A stretch of 64,000 nt of DNA from Tepidanaerobacteraceae bacterium (lineage in GTDB: Bacteria; Bacillota; Thermosediminibacteria; Thermosediminibacterales; Tepidanaerobacteraceae). Positions 17,779-26,073 of this stretch are shown piece after piece. The notes beneath the pieces are model-generated. The model worked only from the letters and a program-made list of their open reading frames with translations. It was not told where the DNA came from and did no database searches. Both the position numbers and the translations under genes were made by a program. Numbering within the stretch: the stretch's first letter is position 1; each line of letters opens with the position of its first letter. The stretch spans positions 62,001 through 126,000 of the forward strand of contig JANLFP010000005.1 in assembly GCA_024655905.1 (NCBI GenBank), given 5' to 3'.

Positions 17779-18531
17779 TTAAATCGGTAAGACCACGGGT
17801 ATGTTGTTGAATTTTTCGACTGCTACCCGAATGGAATATACGCTCTCGATGTTTTCAGGAGTAATTATTTCTACGCCGCCGGCTTCAAATATTGTGCCAT
17901 TCTTAAGAAAGATGAATTTATCCGCAAAGCGGATGGCAAGATTTATGTCGTGCATGGTTACGATGGCGGCAATCTGCTGGCTTTTCACCACTTTCTTTAT
18001 GATATCGATGACTTCGACCTGATTTTTCAAATCAAGGTTGCTGGTGGGCTCATCCAGCAGGAGAATATTCGGCTCCTGAGCCAGGGCCCGAGCTATAACC
18101 ACCTTTTGCAGCTCCCCTCCGCTCAGTTCATCCAGATACCTGAGGGAATAATCCTCCAAGTCCAGCAATTTCAAGGTCCTGCGTGTTATTTCCATGTCTT
18201 TCGGGCTGGCATCCCATTTAATATAGGGCTTCCTGCCGAGCAGCACCGCATCGAATACAGTAAGTCTTGCGCTTTCGTGCTTCTGTGCCACATAACCCAC
18301 TTTCTGCGCCAGTTCATTGCGGCTTAGCTTAAATATCTCATCTTCCTGAATGTATACCGCCCCCGATTGCGGTTTTAAGATTCGGTTGATGCATTTTAAA
18401 AGGGTGGATTTTCCAACGCCGTTGGTGCCCAGTATCGCAAGGCAATCCCCTTTTTCCACGGAAAAATCAATATCCTGAAACACCCGGCGGCCCGGATATT
18501 TGAATTTCAATCCGTTCACCGATAAAATCAT
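17779..18531 (-). CDS. ABC transporter ATPase (FecE/BtuD type)
   Basis: 250-aa ABC ATPase with Walker A GTNGVGKST, the signature LSGGELQKV, Walker B ILLLDEPTS and the switch His in VTMHDINLA. It energises the permease whose 3' end overlaps its start by 4 bp, so the two are translationally coupled. Same unit as the binding protein at 16591-17700. Substrate as for that protein: corrinoid, iron complex or another metal chelate. Confidence 0.92.
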   Translation of the reverse strand: MILSVNGLKFKYPGRRVFQDIDFSVEKGDCLAILGTNGVGKSTLLKCINRILKPQSGAVYIQEDEIFKLSRNELAQKVGYVAQKHESARLTVFDAVLLGRKPYIKWDASPKDMEITRRTLKLLDLEDYSLRYLDELSGGELQKVVIARALAQEPNILLLDEPTSNLDLKNQVEVIDIIKKVVKSQQIAAIVTMHDINLAIRFADKFIFLKNGTIFEAGGVEIITPENIESVYSIRVAVEKFNNIPVVLPI

Positions 18532-19613
18532 CGCTTTTGATACCCCCTTGCCAGCAGATACAAAAACAGCGGCGCTCCCAGAAAGGAGGTGATGGCCCCT
18601 ACGGGCAGCACTACAGGCGCTATGACTGTCCTGGCCAGGGTATCGGAGGAAAGTAGCAGCAGTGCTCCCATTAACGCCGATCCCGGAATAAGAAACCTAT
18701 GGTCCGAACCTATTATCCTCCTGATTATTTGTGGCCCCACCAGACCAACGAATCCGATGATTCCAAGGAAAGATACGCTGACAGCGGTTATCAGCGAAGA
18801 AATAAACATGCCCTCAAGCCGTACTCTGGCCACATTTACTCCAAGGCCCCTGGCGCTTTCCTCGCCGGTGTCCAGAGCGTTGTAGTCCCACCTTTTGAAC
18901 ATAAAGTAGGCAATCGAAAGAATAACCAGGAATGCCATTATGGCGACTTCCTTCCAAGAGGCTCTTCCCAAATCGCCGAATGTCCAGAATACCACCGCCG
19001 CCACCTGCACATCCTGGGCAAAATACTGAATGAGTATGGTAGCCGCAGAAAAAAGCGAGCCAATCGCAACTCCTGCCAGCACCATTGCCTCCGGCGAAAA
19101 GCCGCGCAGCCTGGCCAAAAGTATAATAATCAGGGTGCCCACCATAGCCCACATAAAAGCCGAAGCTGTTACAGCGTAAGGGTTGTTTATAATTACCGCA
19201 TCGGCACTGGAACTCTGAATGCTTCCAGCTCCGAATACAATAATCGCAATATTTGCCCCAAACGCGGCAGCGTTGGATATGCCCAGGGTTGAGGGAGACG
19301 CCAAAGGATTTCTCAGATTGTTTTGCATCACGCATCCTGCTGCGGAAAGGCCAGAGCCTGCGATAATGCCAGCAAGAACCCTAGGCAATCGGATATTCCA
19401 GATAACCACATCAAAAATGCCGCTTCCCCGCCCCAGCAGTGTCATAAAAACCTGATACGGGCTTACGTCCATGGAACCGGCATTAATAGCAATTACCGAT
19501 AGAGCCGCCGTCATCAATGCCAGAAGTAAAATAACAAATTTCTTCCTGCCCGTATACTGTTGATATAATGCTGTCAGATGTGAATTTGCGATGGCTGAGA
19601 CTTCCTGTTTCAC
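18528..19613 (-). CDS. ABC transporter permease (FecCD/BtuC type)
   Basis: 361-aa integral membrane protein of the FecCD family with about nine to ten hydrophobic spans. Typical blocks are RLPRVLAGIIAGSGLSAAGCVMQNNLRNPLA, LGLARGLGV-like near the middle and GLVGPQIIRRIIGSDHR before the last helices. Probable start is GTG at 19613 with AAGGA about 10 nt upstream. It overlaps the ATPase gene. Downstream of the FmdE/methyltransferase-remnant pair by about 60 nt. Confidence 0.92.
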   Translation of the reverse strand: MKQEVSAIANSHLTALYQQYTGRKKFVILLLALMTAALSVIAINAGSMDVSPYQVFMTLLGRGSGIFDVVIWNIRLPRVLAGIIAGSGLSAAGCVMQNNLRNPLASPSTLGISNAAAFGANIAIIVFGAGSIQSSSADAVIINNPYAVTASAFMWAMVGTLIIILLARLRGFSPEAMVLAGVAIGSLFSAATILIQYFAQDVQVAAVVFWTFGDLGRASWKEVAIMAFLVILSIAYFMFKRWDYNALDTGEESARGLGVNVARVRLEGMFISSLITAVSVSFLGIIGFVGLVGPQIIRRIIGSDHRFLIPGSALMGALLLLSSDTLARTVIAPVVLPVGAITSFLGAPLFLYLLARGYQKR

Positions 19614-19672
19614 CGTTTCTCAATTCCTTCACTTTTTTATATAATTCACTGAATCTAGCGCTTATACTTCCA

Positions 19673-19972
19673 TTATATCCACGCAAATTTCATTTTCACT
19701 TTCTGTTTTATTGACCCATCTTCGTCCAGAGTTTTTAAGTAATTTTCAATAAATTCTTTTTGAGCTTTCGAAGGTCCGTCCGGTATGGGCAAATTCTTTG
19801 CGAGCATCCCCTTTTCAGTCAGCACCGCTATGAGTTTGCCTACGCGCTCTGCTGCGCTTTTGCGATAGGCATTTGTGCTAAAATGGTCGGCCCTGCCGTC
19901 CCAAAACTCGCGGCTGGTATTCTGGCCGTTTTTCTTCGGCCTCCATAAAGCATCATAATATAAAACATCCAT
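19673..19972 (-). pseudogene. Remnant of a FmdE-associated SAM methyltransferase (internal deletion)
   Basis: 99 codons. The first half (SREFWDGRADHFSTN, AAERVGKLIAVLTEKGML) looks like the N-terminal helices of the class I methyltransferases found beside fmdE in Clostridia. The last part (KEFIENYLKTLDEDG to KFAWI) looks like their C-terminal tail. The SAM-binding core, with its GxGxG loop, is missing, and the frame stays open across the join. So it appears to be an in-frame deletion product. Its ATG is 1 nt after the fmdE stop (TAAGATG). A genuinely short protein is the alternative; the resemblance is from memory. Confidence 0.5.
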
Positions 19973-19973
19973 C

Positions 19974-20504
19974 TTACCAGCCCCTGCTGTACTCCTTGAA
20001 ACAATCCATGCACACTTTCTTTCCATCCTGAATCCTTGCCTTGTGTTCAGGAACTGCTTCGCCGCAAATTTCGCATACCACTGTTGAAAAGAGCCTTGCA
20101 GTTTCAGGCAATGAAAAATGCGGCTCCTTGAATTCAAAAATCTCCTCCAGCTCAGCGCTCAATAAATATTCCTGCCGCTTTTTTCTGTCCATTTCCTTTG
20201 AGGAAGGCTTCAATACTATTCTCAGGCCCTCGCCAGTCTTTCTCTTAAAGAATGTGAACGCCTGCTTTCCGGTAGGCCTGTATATTAGGTTGCCTTTGCC
20301 CAGGGTGCAGCCCATAAGCACCTGGACTGCATCCACGCCGCACGCGTCATTTTCCGTAACGCATACGATTTCCTCGTCTTTGGAAAAGGTAATCCCCATT
20401 TTTTCTCTCGCTGCCTCCACAGCCCTGACGCCTATAGCGAGGCCCGGACACTCATGGCCGTGAAATTCGACAGCCTTCTTCCAATCGGCATTGCTGTTTT
20501 TCAT
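19974..20504 (-). CDS. FmdE family protein with C-terminal zinc finger
   Basis: 176-aa protein of the formylmethanofuran dehydrogenase subunit E family. The N-terminal core has FHGHECPGLAIGVRA, ENDACGVDAVQVLMGCTLGKGNL and FTFFKRKTG. The C-terminus adds a Cys4 finger VCEICGEAV and KVCMDCFKEY. Members are often linked with metal ABC transporters and molybdenum/tungsten enzymes; their exact role is unsettled. GGAGG precedes the ATG. It lies between a PDGLE/CbiM unit and a FecBCD transporter. Confidence 0.85.
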   Translation of the reverse strand: MKNSNADWKKAVEFHGHECPGLAIGVRAVEAAREKMGITFSKDEEIVCVTENDACGVDAVQVLMGCTLGKGNLIYRPTGKQAFTFFKRKTGEGLRIVLKPSSKEMDRKKRQEYLLSAELEEIFEFKEPHFSLPETARLFSTVVCEICGEAVPEHKARIQDGKKVCMDCFKEYSRGW

Positions 20505-20537
20505 AATCTATTCCTCCATTTTCCGGATAATTCAAAT

Positions 20538-20825
20538 TCAATCCCTGGCTTCACCGCGTTTAAGAGCCTTCGCCGCCAAAAATACTGCAGCAAATGCAAC
20601 CGATGTTCCGATGATTCCAGCCGTTGCGGTAGATATCTTTTCGTTGGAAATGCCCGGAACTGTATAATCGGGCATCGGCGAAAAAGCCAGCGCACTCGTT
20701 GCTTTTTCGGCAAAAGAGAGGTTTTCCGCCACTCTTTCAAGCCCGTCGGGATGCGGAGATGCAAATGGCGAAAGAATAAACGCCACAAGAAGTGATAAAA
20801 AAAGGATTGTTTTCCAGCTCTTCAT
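20538..20825 (-). CDS. PDGLE-domain (CbiN-like) small membrane protein
   Basis: 95 aa: N-terminal hydrophobic segment, then HPDGLERVAENL (the PDGLE motif) and a second hydrophobic helix near 70-90. PDGLE proteins replace or accompany CbiN as the small component of cobalt/nickel ECF transporters. Its ATG overlaps the cbiM stop (ATGA), and GGAGGAGG lies upstream, so it is coupled to cbiM. Confidence 0.88.
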   Translation of the reverse strand: MKSWKTILFLSLLVAFILSPFASPHPDGLERVAENLSFAEKATSALAFSPMPDYTVPGISNEKISTATAGIIGTSVAFAAVFLAAKALKRGEARD

Positions 20826-21505
20826 TTTGCGCTTCCTCCTCCATTCATGCTTTCTGCATCAGTTGAGAAGTACCTCGAGCCTTCATCCGGCTTTATGTTC
20901 AGCACCTTTCCTATATACGCCACCGCCGCCACGGTTATCAGCCCTTCTCCCACGCCTATGAGCGCATGTATGGACACCATGGGCGCCAGCACCGCCTTCA
21001 GGGCGACCGTGCCGGATAATGCCAGTTCAAGGCTGGCAAATACCGAAGCCGTTACAACAGAAAGCCACGATGCTGCAAATATTGCCACCGTATCCACCCC
21101 TGAAAAATGAAAATTTCTTTTCATCGCCGCAATTATGAAATATGCTACCATCGGCGCCACAACAGCCATGTTTAAAATATTGGCTCCAAGCGCCAGAAGC
21201 CCTCCATCCTGGAAGAATATGCATTGAACTATAAGCACGGTAGTTATAACGAGCCCGGCGCTGTAAGGCCCCATCAGCGCCGTGGCCAGCGCAGCCCCCA
21301 GGAGGTGGCCCGAAGTCCCCGCCATAATGGGAAAGTTCACCATCTGGGCGGCAAATATGAAGGCCGCCATCACTCCCATCACAGGGATATCTCTGTCCCC
21401 GAGTATTTTTCTGGTTTTTTCCACATCCTTTTTGATTGCGTAAGCGCTAATTGCCGCAGTGGTTGCAATGGTTTTTACATCCAAAAAACCGTCGGGAATG
21501 TGCAT
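20822..21505 (-). CDS. cbiM: Cobalt/nickel ECF transporter substrate-binding subunit CbiM
   Basis: 227-aa membrane protein with the diagnostic N-terminus MHIPDGF, whose amine and His chelate the metal. Six to seven hydrophobic spans follow, with the AGTSGHLLGAAL signature. Imports cobalt (for corrinoids) or nickel. ATG at 21505 has AAAGGG 8 nt upstream; the in-frame extension to 21595 runs through structured element B and is not real. Its CbiQ and CbiO partners are at the end of the preceding transcription unit, so the transporter is split over two units. Confidence 0.93.
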   Translation of the reverse strand: MHIPDGFLDVKTIATTAAISAYAIKKDVEKTRKILGDRDIPVMGVMAAFIFAAQMVNFPIMAGTSGHLLGAALATALMGPYSAGLVITTVLIVQCIFFQDGGLLALGANILNMAVVAPMVAYFIIAAMKRNFHFSGVDTVAIFAASWLSVVTASVFASLELALSGTVALKAVLAPMVSIHALIGVGEGLITVAAVAYIGKVLNIKPDEGSRYFSTDAESMNGGGSAK

Positions 21506-21540
21506 AAAATTCACCCTTTCATATAATTTTTGAAAACAAA

Positions 21541-21618
21541 AGGCCATGAAAGCACAGGCGACTTGCGCCAGACCTTCATGGCCTATCCCGGGCATCTTCT
21601 TGAGCCCTTATCCGCATC
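21541..21618 (-). promoter_or_regulatory. Structured leader element B (riboswitch-like), upstream of cbiM
   Basis: Minus-strand RNA with hairpin GGGC-TCAAGAAGAT-GCCC (21590-21607), then a 9-bp stem GGCCATGAA/TTCATGGCC (21542-21550 with 21575-21583), the same internal bases GGT and GTGC as element A, and an inner stem GGCG/CGCC. The long stem is followed by TTTTGTTTT, so here it could also end transcription. Loop TCANGAAGAT is shared with A while the stem bases around it differ. Confidence 0.65.
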
Positions 21619-21655
21619 AAATCAATTTATAAATTTTAGATTCTCCTCTGAAAAT

Positions 21656-21684
21656 AGTATATTATATCGTTAATCATTTGTCAA
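21656..21684 (-). promoter_or_regulatory. Sigma-A promoter of the cbiM leader
   Basis: TTGACA (21679-21684), 17-nt spacer, TATACT (21656-21661) on the minus strand. The leader to the cbiM ATG is about 145 nt and contains element B. Confidence 0.8.
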
Positions 21685-21699
21685 TAAATATAACTTAAT

Positions 21700-22530
21700 T
21701 CACTGACATTTACCATTCATTTTCCTTCTAAGAAATTCCGCGGCTTCATCCACTGATGCGGGTATTTTATCGCATCTTGCTTCAGACAGTTTCTTAAATA
21801 ATTTCACCAGTAAAGGATATTCCAGTTCCGCTTCGTTTATGATTTTATCATCTGTCAATATATTGCGGTCCCCGCTGGCCAATACAATGCCGTCTTTCAT
21901 TACAACAACATCATCGGCCCATTCATAGGCAAAATCAACATCGTGTGTTGCGACTATTATTGAGCTGCCCTGACCGTTTAAAGCATCCAGTATTTTTAGC
22001 AGCTCCGCCCTGCTGTATGGATCCAGAAAAGCATGGGGTTCATCCAGTATGAATATTTCCGGTTTTAAAGCCAGAACTCCCGCTATGGCCACTCTCTTTT
22101 TCTGCCCGTAGCTCAAATGAAAGGGTGCTTTTTGCTCCAGTCCTTCGAGGCGCACGGCTTTTAACGCTTCGTCAACCCTTTTGTCAACTTCTTCTTCCGG
22201 CAGGTCGTAATTTAATGGACCGAATGCCACATCCTCCCACACGGTAGGACAGAACACCTGGTCATCGGGGTCCTGAAAAACCAAACCCACAATTTCGCGC
22301 AATTTTTTTTCATTTTTTGGATTTACTTCCATGCCCAGAACCTTCACCGTTCCCTTTTGGGGGAGGTAGATGCCGTTCAGATGAAGCAGCAGAGTGGATT
22401 TGCCTGCCCCATTTGGTCCCAGAATGACCGTCCTGCGGCCTCTCCGTATTCGAAGATTGATGCCTTTCAGAGCCCGAGTGCCATCTTTGTGATGAAAAAA
22501 GAGATCATCTATTTCAACAGCGCAATCCAT
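21700..22530 (-). CDS. cbiO: Cobalt/nickel ECF transporter ATPase CbiO
   Basis: 276-aa ECF-type ABC ATPase: Walker A GPNGAGKST, the ECF Q-loop stretch VGLVFQDPDDQVFCPTVWEDVAFGP, signature LSYGQKKRVAIAG, Walker B IFILDEPHAFLDP and switch VATHDVDFAYEW. It powers CbiM-PDGLE-CbiQ uptake. The start overlaps the cbiQ stop by 22 bp. It ends a long unit that begins at the SteA gene. Confidence 0.93.
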   Translation of the reverse strand: MDCAVEIDDLFFHHKDGTRALKGINLRIRRGRRTVILGPNGAGKSTLLLHLNGIYLPQKGTVKVLGMEVNPKNEKKLREIVGLVFQDPDDQVFCPTVWEDVAFGPLNYDLPEEEVDKRVDEALKAVRLEGLEQKAPFHLSYGQKKRVAIAGVLALKPEIFILDEPHAFLDPYSRAELLKILDALNGQGSSIIVATHDVDFAYEWADDVVVMKDGIVLASGDRNILTDDKIINEAELEYPLLVKLFKKLSEARCDKIPASVDEAAEFLRRKMNGKCQ

Positions 22531-23255
22531 GATATACCCCTCATTTCTGCCATCTTGAAAACCGCGGGAGCAAGAACTATCGAGATGCCTGCAAACAAAT
22601 CCGCCGCTTTTATCCTGCTTGTTTCACGCAGAGGCATTGTTCCGCCGGTATATCCCCTTGAAAGCATGGAAAAATATATTCTTTCGCTCCTTTCATAGGA
22701 GCGCAGAAACAATGCTCCGATTGTCTGTCCAATTATTTTCATCGTAGCAAAATGCCACAAATTTTTTCCCGGGGAATATCCCCTTGACTTCCTGGCCGTC
22801 ATCATTCTGGACATTTCCTTGGAAAACACGTCTGCATAGCGCAGCGTAAATCCCACAAGGCTCACCAGCATATCGGGCACACGCAAGCCCTTCATGGAAT
22901 GCAGCACTTCCGGCACGGTCATGGAAGATACAGCCGCATTTATTGCAAAAACAGCACATAAAGCCCTTAAAAATAGAATTATGCCCCTTTCCACACCCTG
23001 CCCCGAGCTCATTTCAGCAAGTCCCATCAGCGCGCTCATGATCCCCACCAAAAATACCGGAATCATCAAGCGCTTCAGATGTTTATAGATGGGAAAATTC
23101 ATTGCCAGAAGCTCAATGGTAAAAATAAACAATACCGCAACAAGGTTGTACCACGAGTATATCATTGTGACCAAAGCCACAAAAATACAGGTTGAAATCA
23201 GTTTAACGCGCCCATCGGCTGCTTGAAAAATGCCATGCTGTTCTGAACTTTTCAT
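22509..23255 (-). CDS. cbiQ: Cobalt/nickel ECF transporter transmembrane subunit CbiQ
   Basis: CbiQ-family transmembrane coupling protein, about 248 aa. The N-terminal ADGRVKLISTCIF corresponds to the conserved DPRxKL region. Coupling-helix signatures near the C-terminus are MTARKSRGYS and FLRSYERSERIYFSMLSRGY. The start is uncertain. ATG at 23255 has GGGTGG upstream and fits the family; an in-frame ATG at 23354 overlaps the upstream stop (TAATG) but lacks a ribosome binding site. Confidence 0.88.
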   Translation of the reverse strand: MKSSEQHGIFQAADGRVKLISTCIFVALVTMIYSWYNLVAVLFIFTIELLAMNFPIYKHLKRLMIPVFLVGIMSALMGLAEMSSGQGVERGIILFLRALCAVFAINAAVSSMTVPEVLHSMKGLRVPDMLVSLVGFTLRYADVFSKEMSRMMTARKSRGYSPGKNLWHFATMKIIGQTIGALFLRSYERSERIYFSMLSRGYTGGTMPLRETSRIKAADLFAGISIVLAPAVFKMAEMRGISWIALLK

Positions 23256-23353
23256 TTTTGCCAACCACCCGCAAACTTTTTGCTTCATCTCCATCATATA
23301 CATTTTATACATTCGGCAGGGCTTCGGCAAGTCAATTTTAGTTTTGCACGGCA

Positions 23354-24508
23354 TTAAGCTTCAAATATGTCCGCAGCATAATACCCGGCCGCTCCGGCTG
23401 TCAGGAAAAATTCAGGGTCTTCTTCAATGCCTCTTCCCATAGTGGTCATTTTAATAGGGAAAATTCCTTCGCCCTCAGAGTCCCCCCGTTCAGTAAAATG
23501 CGGCGTGGCACCTAATATATTATCATCGTAAAAAGAAATGTTTTCCATAACGGCTTTTACTTCTTCCACTACAGCAACCGTATGCTGCCCTTCGATTTTG
23601 TTTTGCTTGATCTGAGACATGACATATTCGAATTTGCCCTCATCCATACGCGGCACCACCACACGGGCTTGCGTCTTGGATATGCTGGCCAGCACGGTTA
23701 TGCTGTGATGGCTCAGGCCAAAGTGGCGGCTCCTTTTTTCGGCAAAGCTTATCCTGGGAATGAACACCGGGCGACCTCCCAGTGTATTGACCGCATCTAT
23801 AATCGGGCCCTGTTCCGCGCCGGAAAAGCCGAAACGCGTGCCGGTCCCGGTGATGCCCGGGCCCATGGTCACCACGGCTATATCGGATTTTTGTATCTCG
23901 CGGGCTGCTATAAGGGCGGTGTAAATGTTAACGGTTTCCAAATCTCCGCCGAATGCCTGGCCGTATGTTATCGTTCCCTCGATGAGGCCGTTCTGTTTCA
24001 TGTATGATACGCTCCTGCTGAAATCCAGAGGCAGCGCTCCGCCATCGGTCATTATGTATGACACCCTTAATCGTGGTCTTCGGCGCTTTATGTTGAATAC
24101 GGCCGGCAGCAGCATGCTGTGGAGTTCGCCTATTACAACCGGCATGGCATTTAAGCTTTCAAAACTGTCGAAAATCCGGTGGTATGGGCTCTGCTGCTCT
24201 TCAGCGCAAAGGACGCTGAATTGAAGGGGGGTGTACCGCAGTTTCATTATATGGCCTTTTTCCTGCGCTCCCACGATTTTGCTTTCCCTGCCGCCTATCG
24301 AAACCACAAAGTGCACTCCGCCGCTGCCTAGCTTCAAATCTACGGCTGTGGTGTTAATGACTACTTCGTCTCCTTCTTTGACATCCCCTGTAATAGAATT
24401 ATAATTCACCGCTTTCGATTCCCCATCAGGGGTAGACACTATTATTTCCGTACAGTTGTTATATTTTCCGGAAATCTGTTTCACCCTGCCTTTTTGGAAA
24501 CTTATCAA
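23354..24508 (-). CDS. DUF3866 family protein
   Basis: About 384 aa, DUF3866 family of unknown function, common in Clostridia. Internal blocks include GELHSMLLPAVFNIKRRRP, YIMTDGGALPLDFS and GPGITGTGTRFGFSG. Probably cytoplasmic, no signal peptide or membrane span. The start is likely TTG at 24508 (GGGAG 8 nt upstream, giving an N-terminus MISFQKGRV that fits the family); ATGs at 24523 and 24547 are in frame but less favoured. It lies in the SteA/SteB/glycosyltransferase unit, whose order suggests a link to envelope or division functions. Confidence 0.85.
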   Translation of the reverse strand: MISFQKGRVKQISGKYNNCTEIIVSTPDGESKAVNYNSITGDVKEGDEVVINTTAVDLKLGSGGVHFVVSIGGRESKIVGAQEKGHIMKLRYTPLQFSVLCAEEQQSPYHRIFDSFESLNAMPVVIGELHSMLLPAVFNIKRRRPRLRVSYIMTDGGALPLDFSRSVSYMKQNGLIEGTITYGQAFGGDLETVNIYTALIAAREIQKSDIAVVTMGPGITGTGTRFGFSGAEQGPIIDAVNTLGGRPVFIPRISFAEKRSRHFGLSHHSITVLASISKTQARVVVPRMDEGKFEYVMSQIKQNKIEGQHTVAVVEEVKAVMENISFYDDNILGATPHFTERGDSEGEGIFPIKMTTMGRGIEEDPEFFLTAGAAGYYAADIFEA

Positions 24509-24530
24509 GCAAAACACTCCCATAAAAAGC

Positions 24531-25376
24531 CTATCTTCCGAGTTCATCCAAGTATCTTAAAAATCGGTTGCGGGCAATGATATCGCTGAGCGAATATTTT
24601 TCTGCAAATACGTGTATCGCAATTAAGACCAAAAGAATGGCGGTTTTTTCATGCATGTCAAAATGCAGCACGGCCATAATCCCTGCCGACACGCCGAGCA
24701 CATTTGAACCGGCATCCCCCATCATGCACCGGGCTTTCAAATCAAACGGGAAATATCCTATCACGCTTCCCACCAGAGGCAGAAAAAGCAAGAATGCGAA
24801 AAGGTCTCTGGATACCGCCGCATCAATCGCAAAAAACACGATTAATATTATGTAAAATTTTATTGCCCTTCCCGGCCTCAAATCCATGAGATTTAATAGA
24901 TTTGCAAAAAGAGCGATGATGAGGGTGTTGACAATAAGCTCAGCCGTACCGTATGACAAAAAAAAGCTTGCCATAAAAGCTGCCAGAAGCCCGACCACTG
25001 CCTTCAAAACCCCCGTTGTAAGCCTGCCCGACAAAAGAGCGCCGAAATGTCCGGAAAAACCAAGGGTATCCCTCGAGCCCAGCATGTCGTCTATGAAACC
25101 GGTAAAACCCACGGCAAAAAAAGCTGTCATGATGATGAGCATTTCAAAAGATATTTCATGCATGGAATATAGATTTGTCACCGGCAGAAGCACGGCATAC
25201 CACAGCAGGGTGTAGAGCGTGAACATGATGCCTATGCCCTGGGGAACCGCCTGACCTCTGAAGTTTTTCGCAAGAGCCTGCCCCTTCGCGAAAATATTGA
25301 TAAAGAGAGGCGTCGCGCAATATCCCGCCAGGACCGAAAAAATAAAAGCAGCCGCAGCGCAACCGATTTTAAGCAA
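24531..25376 (-). CDS. MraY/WecA-like glycosyl-phosphotransferase family membrane protein
   Basis: 281 aa, multi-span membrane protein of the MraY/WecA/TagO superfamily. The catalytic Asp motif is FIDDMLGSRD, the second motif is NLLNLMDLRPGRA (usually NxxNxxDGxDGL, so altered here) and the third is MMGDAGSNVLG. It would move a sugar-1-phosphate onto a polyprenyl phosphate. The start is TTG at 25376, inside the preceding gene's last codons, with GGAGG 3 nt before it. The changed second motif leaves activity open. Confidence 0.82.
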   Translation of the reverse strand: MLKIGCAAAAFIFSVLAGYCATPLFINIFAKGQALAKNFRGQAVPQGIGIMFTLYTLLWYAVLLPVTNLYSMHEISFEMLIIMTAFFAVGFTGFIDDMLGSRDTLGFSGHFGALLSGRLTTGVLKAVVGLLAAFMASFFLSYGTAELIVNTLIIALFANLLNLMDLRPGRAIKFYIILIVFFAIDAAVSRDLFAFLLFLPLVGSVIGYFPFDLKARCMMGDAGSNVLGVSAGIMAVLHFDMHEKTAILLVLIAIHVFAEKYSLSDIIARNRFLRYLDELGR

Positions 25377-26073
25377 CAGCCTCCATCCTCCCCAGCTTTG
25401 AAATCAATACTTTTAATATATCCGCAAACTGCCTGCCACGATGAAAAAATCCTTTCAGGTCTCTGCCCGTCACATCATGCCGCATGTTTACAGGCACTTC
25501 CATCACGCAGAAGCCTTTTTTCAGCATATCTATCAGCATGCCTACCTCTAATCCGTAACCGTCAGGAATGCTGCCGATGCTTTCCAGCACCTCGCGGCGA
25601 AAGGCCCGCTGGCCGGAAAGGCTGCTGGAAAAACTTTTTCCGGTGAAATATTTTATGCCCCAGTAAGCCAGAGCCTTCACCAGACCGAAACCGCTTTTGC
25701 CCCGGACGGGTTTAAACTTTGCTATGGTCACATCGGCCTTATGATTCATTATTGGCTCAATCAATTTGCGTACTTCCCGCGAACTTTCCCTCAAATCCGC
25801 ATCGAGAAAAACAATGATGTCACCGGTTGCGTTCTTTGCCCCATGCCGCAGGGCGCCGCCCTTGCCCATGTTTTTTTCGAGCCTTATAACCTTGGCTCCG
25901 CATCCCGCCGCTTTTTCAGAGGTTTTATCGGCAGAGCCGTCATCTATTACAAAGATTTCCATATCTAGTTTCCGTTTAACGCAAAAATCCTCCTCAAAAT
26001 CCGCAAGTCCCCGCAAAGTGCTTTCGATATTTTTTTCTTCATTGAAAGCCGGTATCAGTATTGAAATCTTCAC
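25369..26073 (-). CDS. Family 2 glycosyltransferase (polyprenyl-phosphate type)
   Basis: 234-aa GT-A fold transferase: SILIPAFNEEKNIESTL at the N-terminus, IDDGSADKTSE, KNMGKGGALRHG and the metal-binding DADLRE. It resembles dolichyl/undecaprenyl-phosphate sugar transferases. No C-terminal membrane span is evident. GTG start with GGAGG 7 nt upstream. It overlaps both neighbours, SteB-like and MraY-like, so the three are coupled. Confidence 0.88.
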   Translation of the reverse strand: MKISILIPAFNEEKNIESTLRGLADFEEDFCVKRKLDMEIFVIDDGSADKTSEKAAGCGAKVIRLEKNMGKGGALRHGAKNATGDIIVFLDADLRESSREVRKLIEPIMNHKADVTIAKFKPVRGKSGFGLVKALAYWGIKYFTGKSFSSSLSGQRAFRREVLESIGSIPDGYGLEVGMLIDMLKKGFCVMEVPVNMRHDVTGRDLKGFFHRGRQFADILKVLISKLGRMEAVA

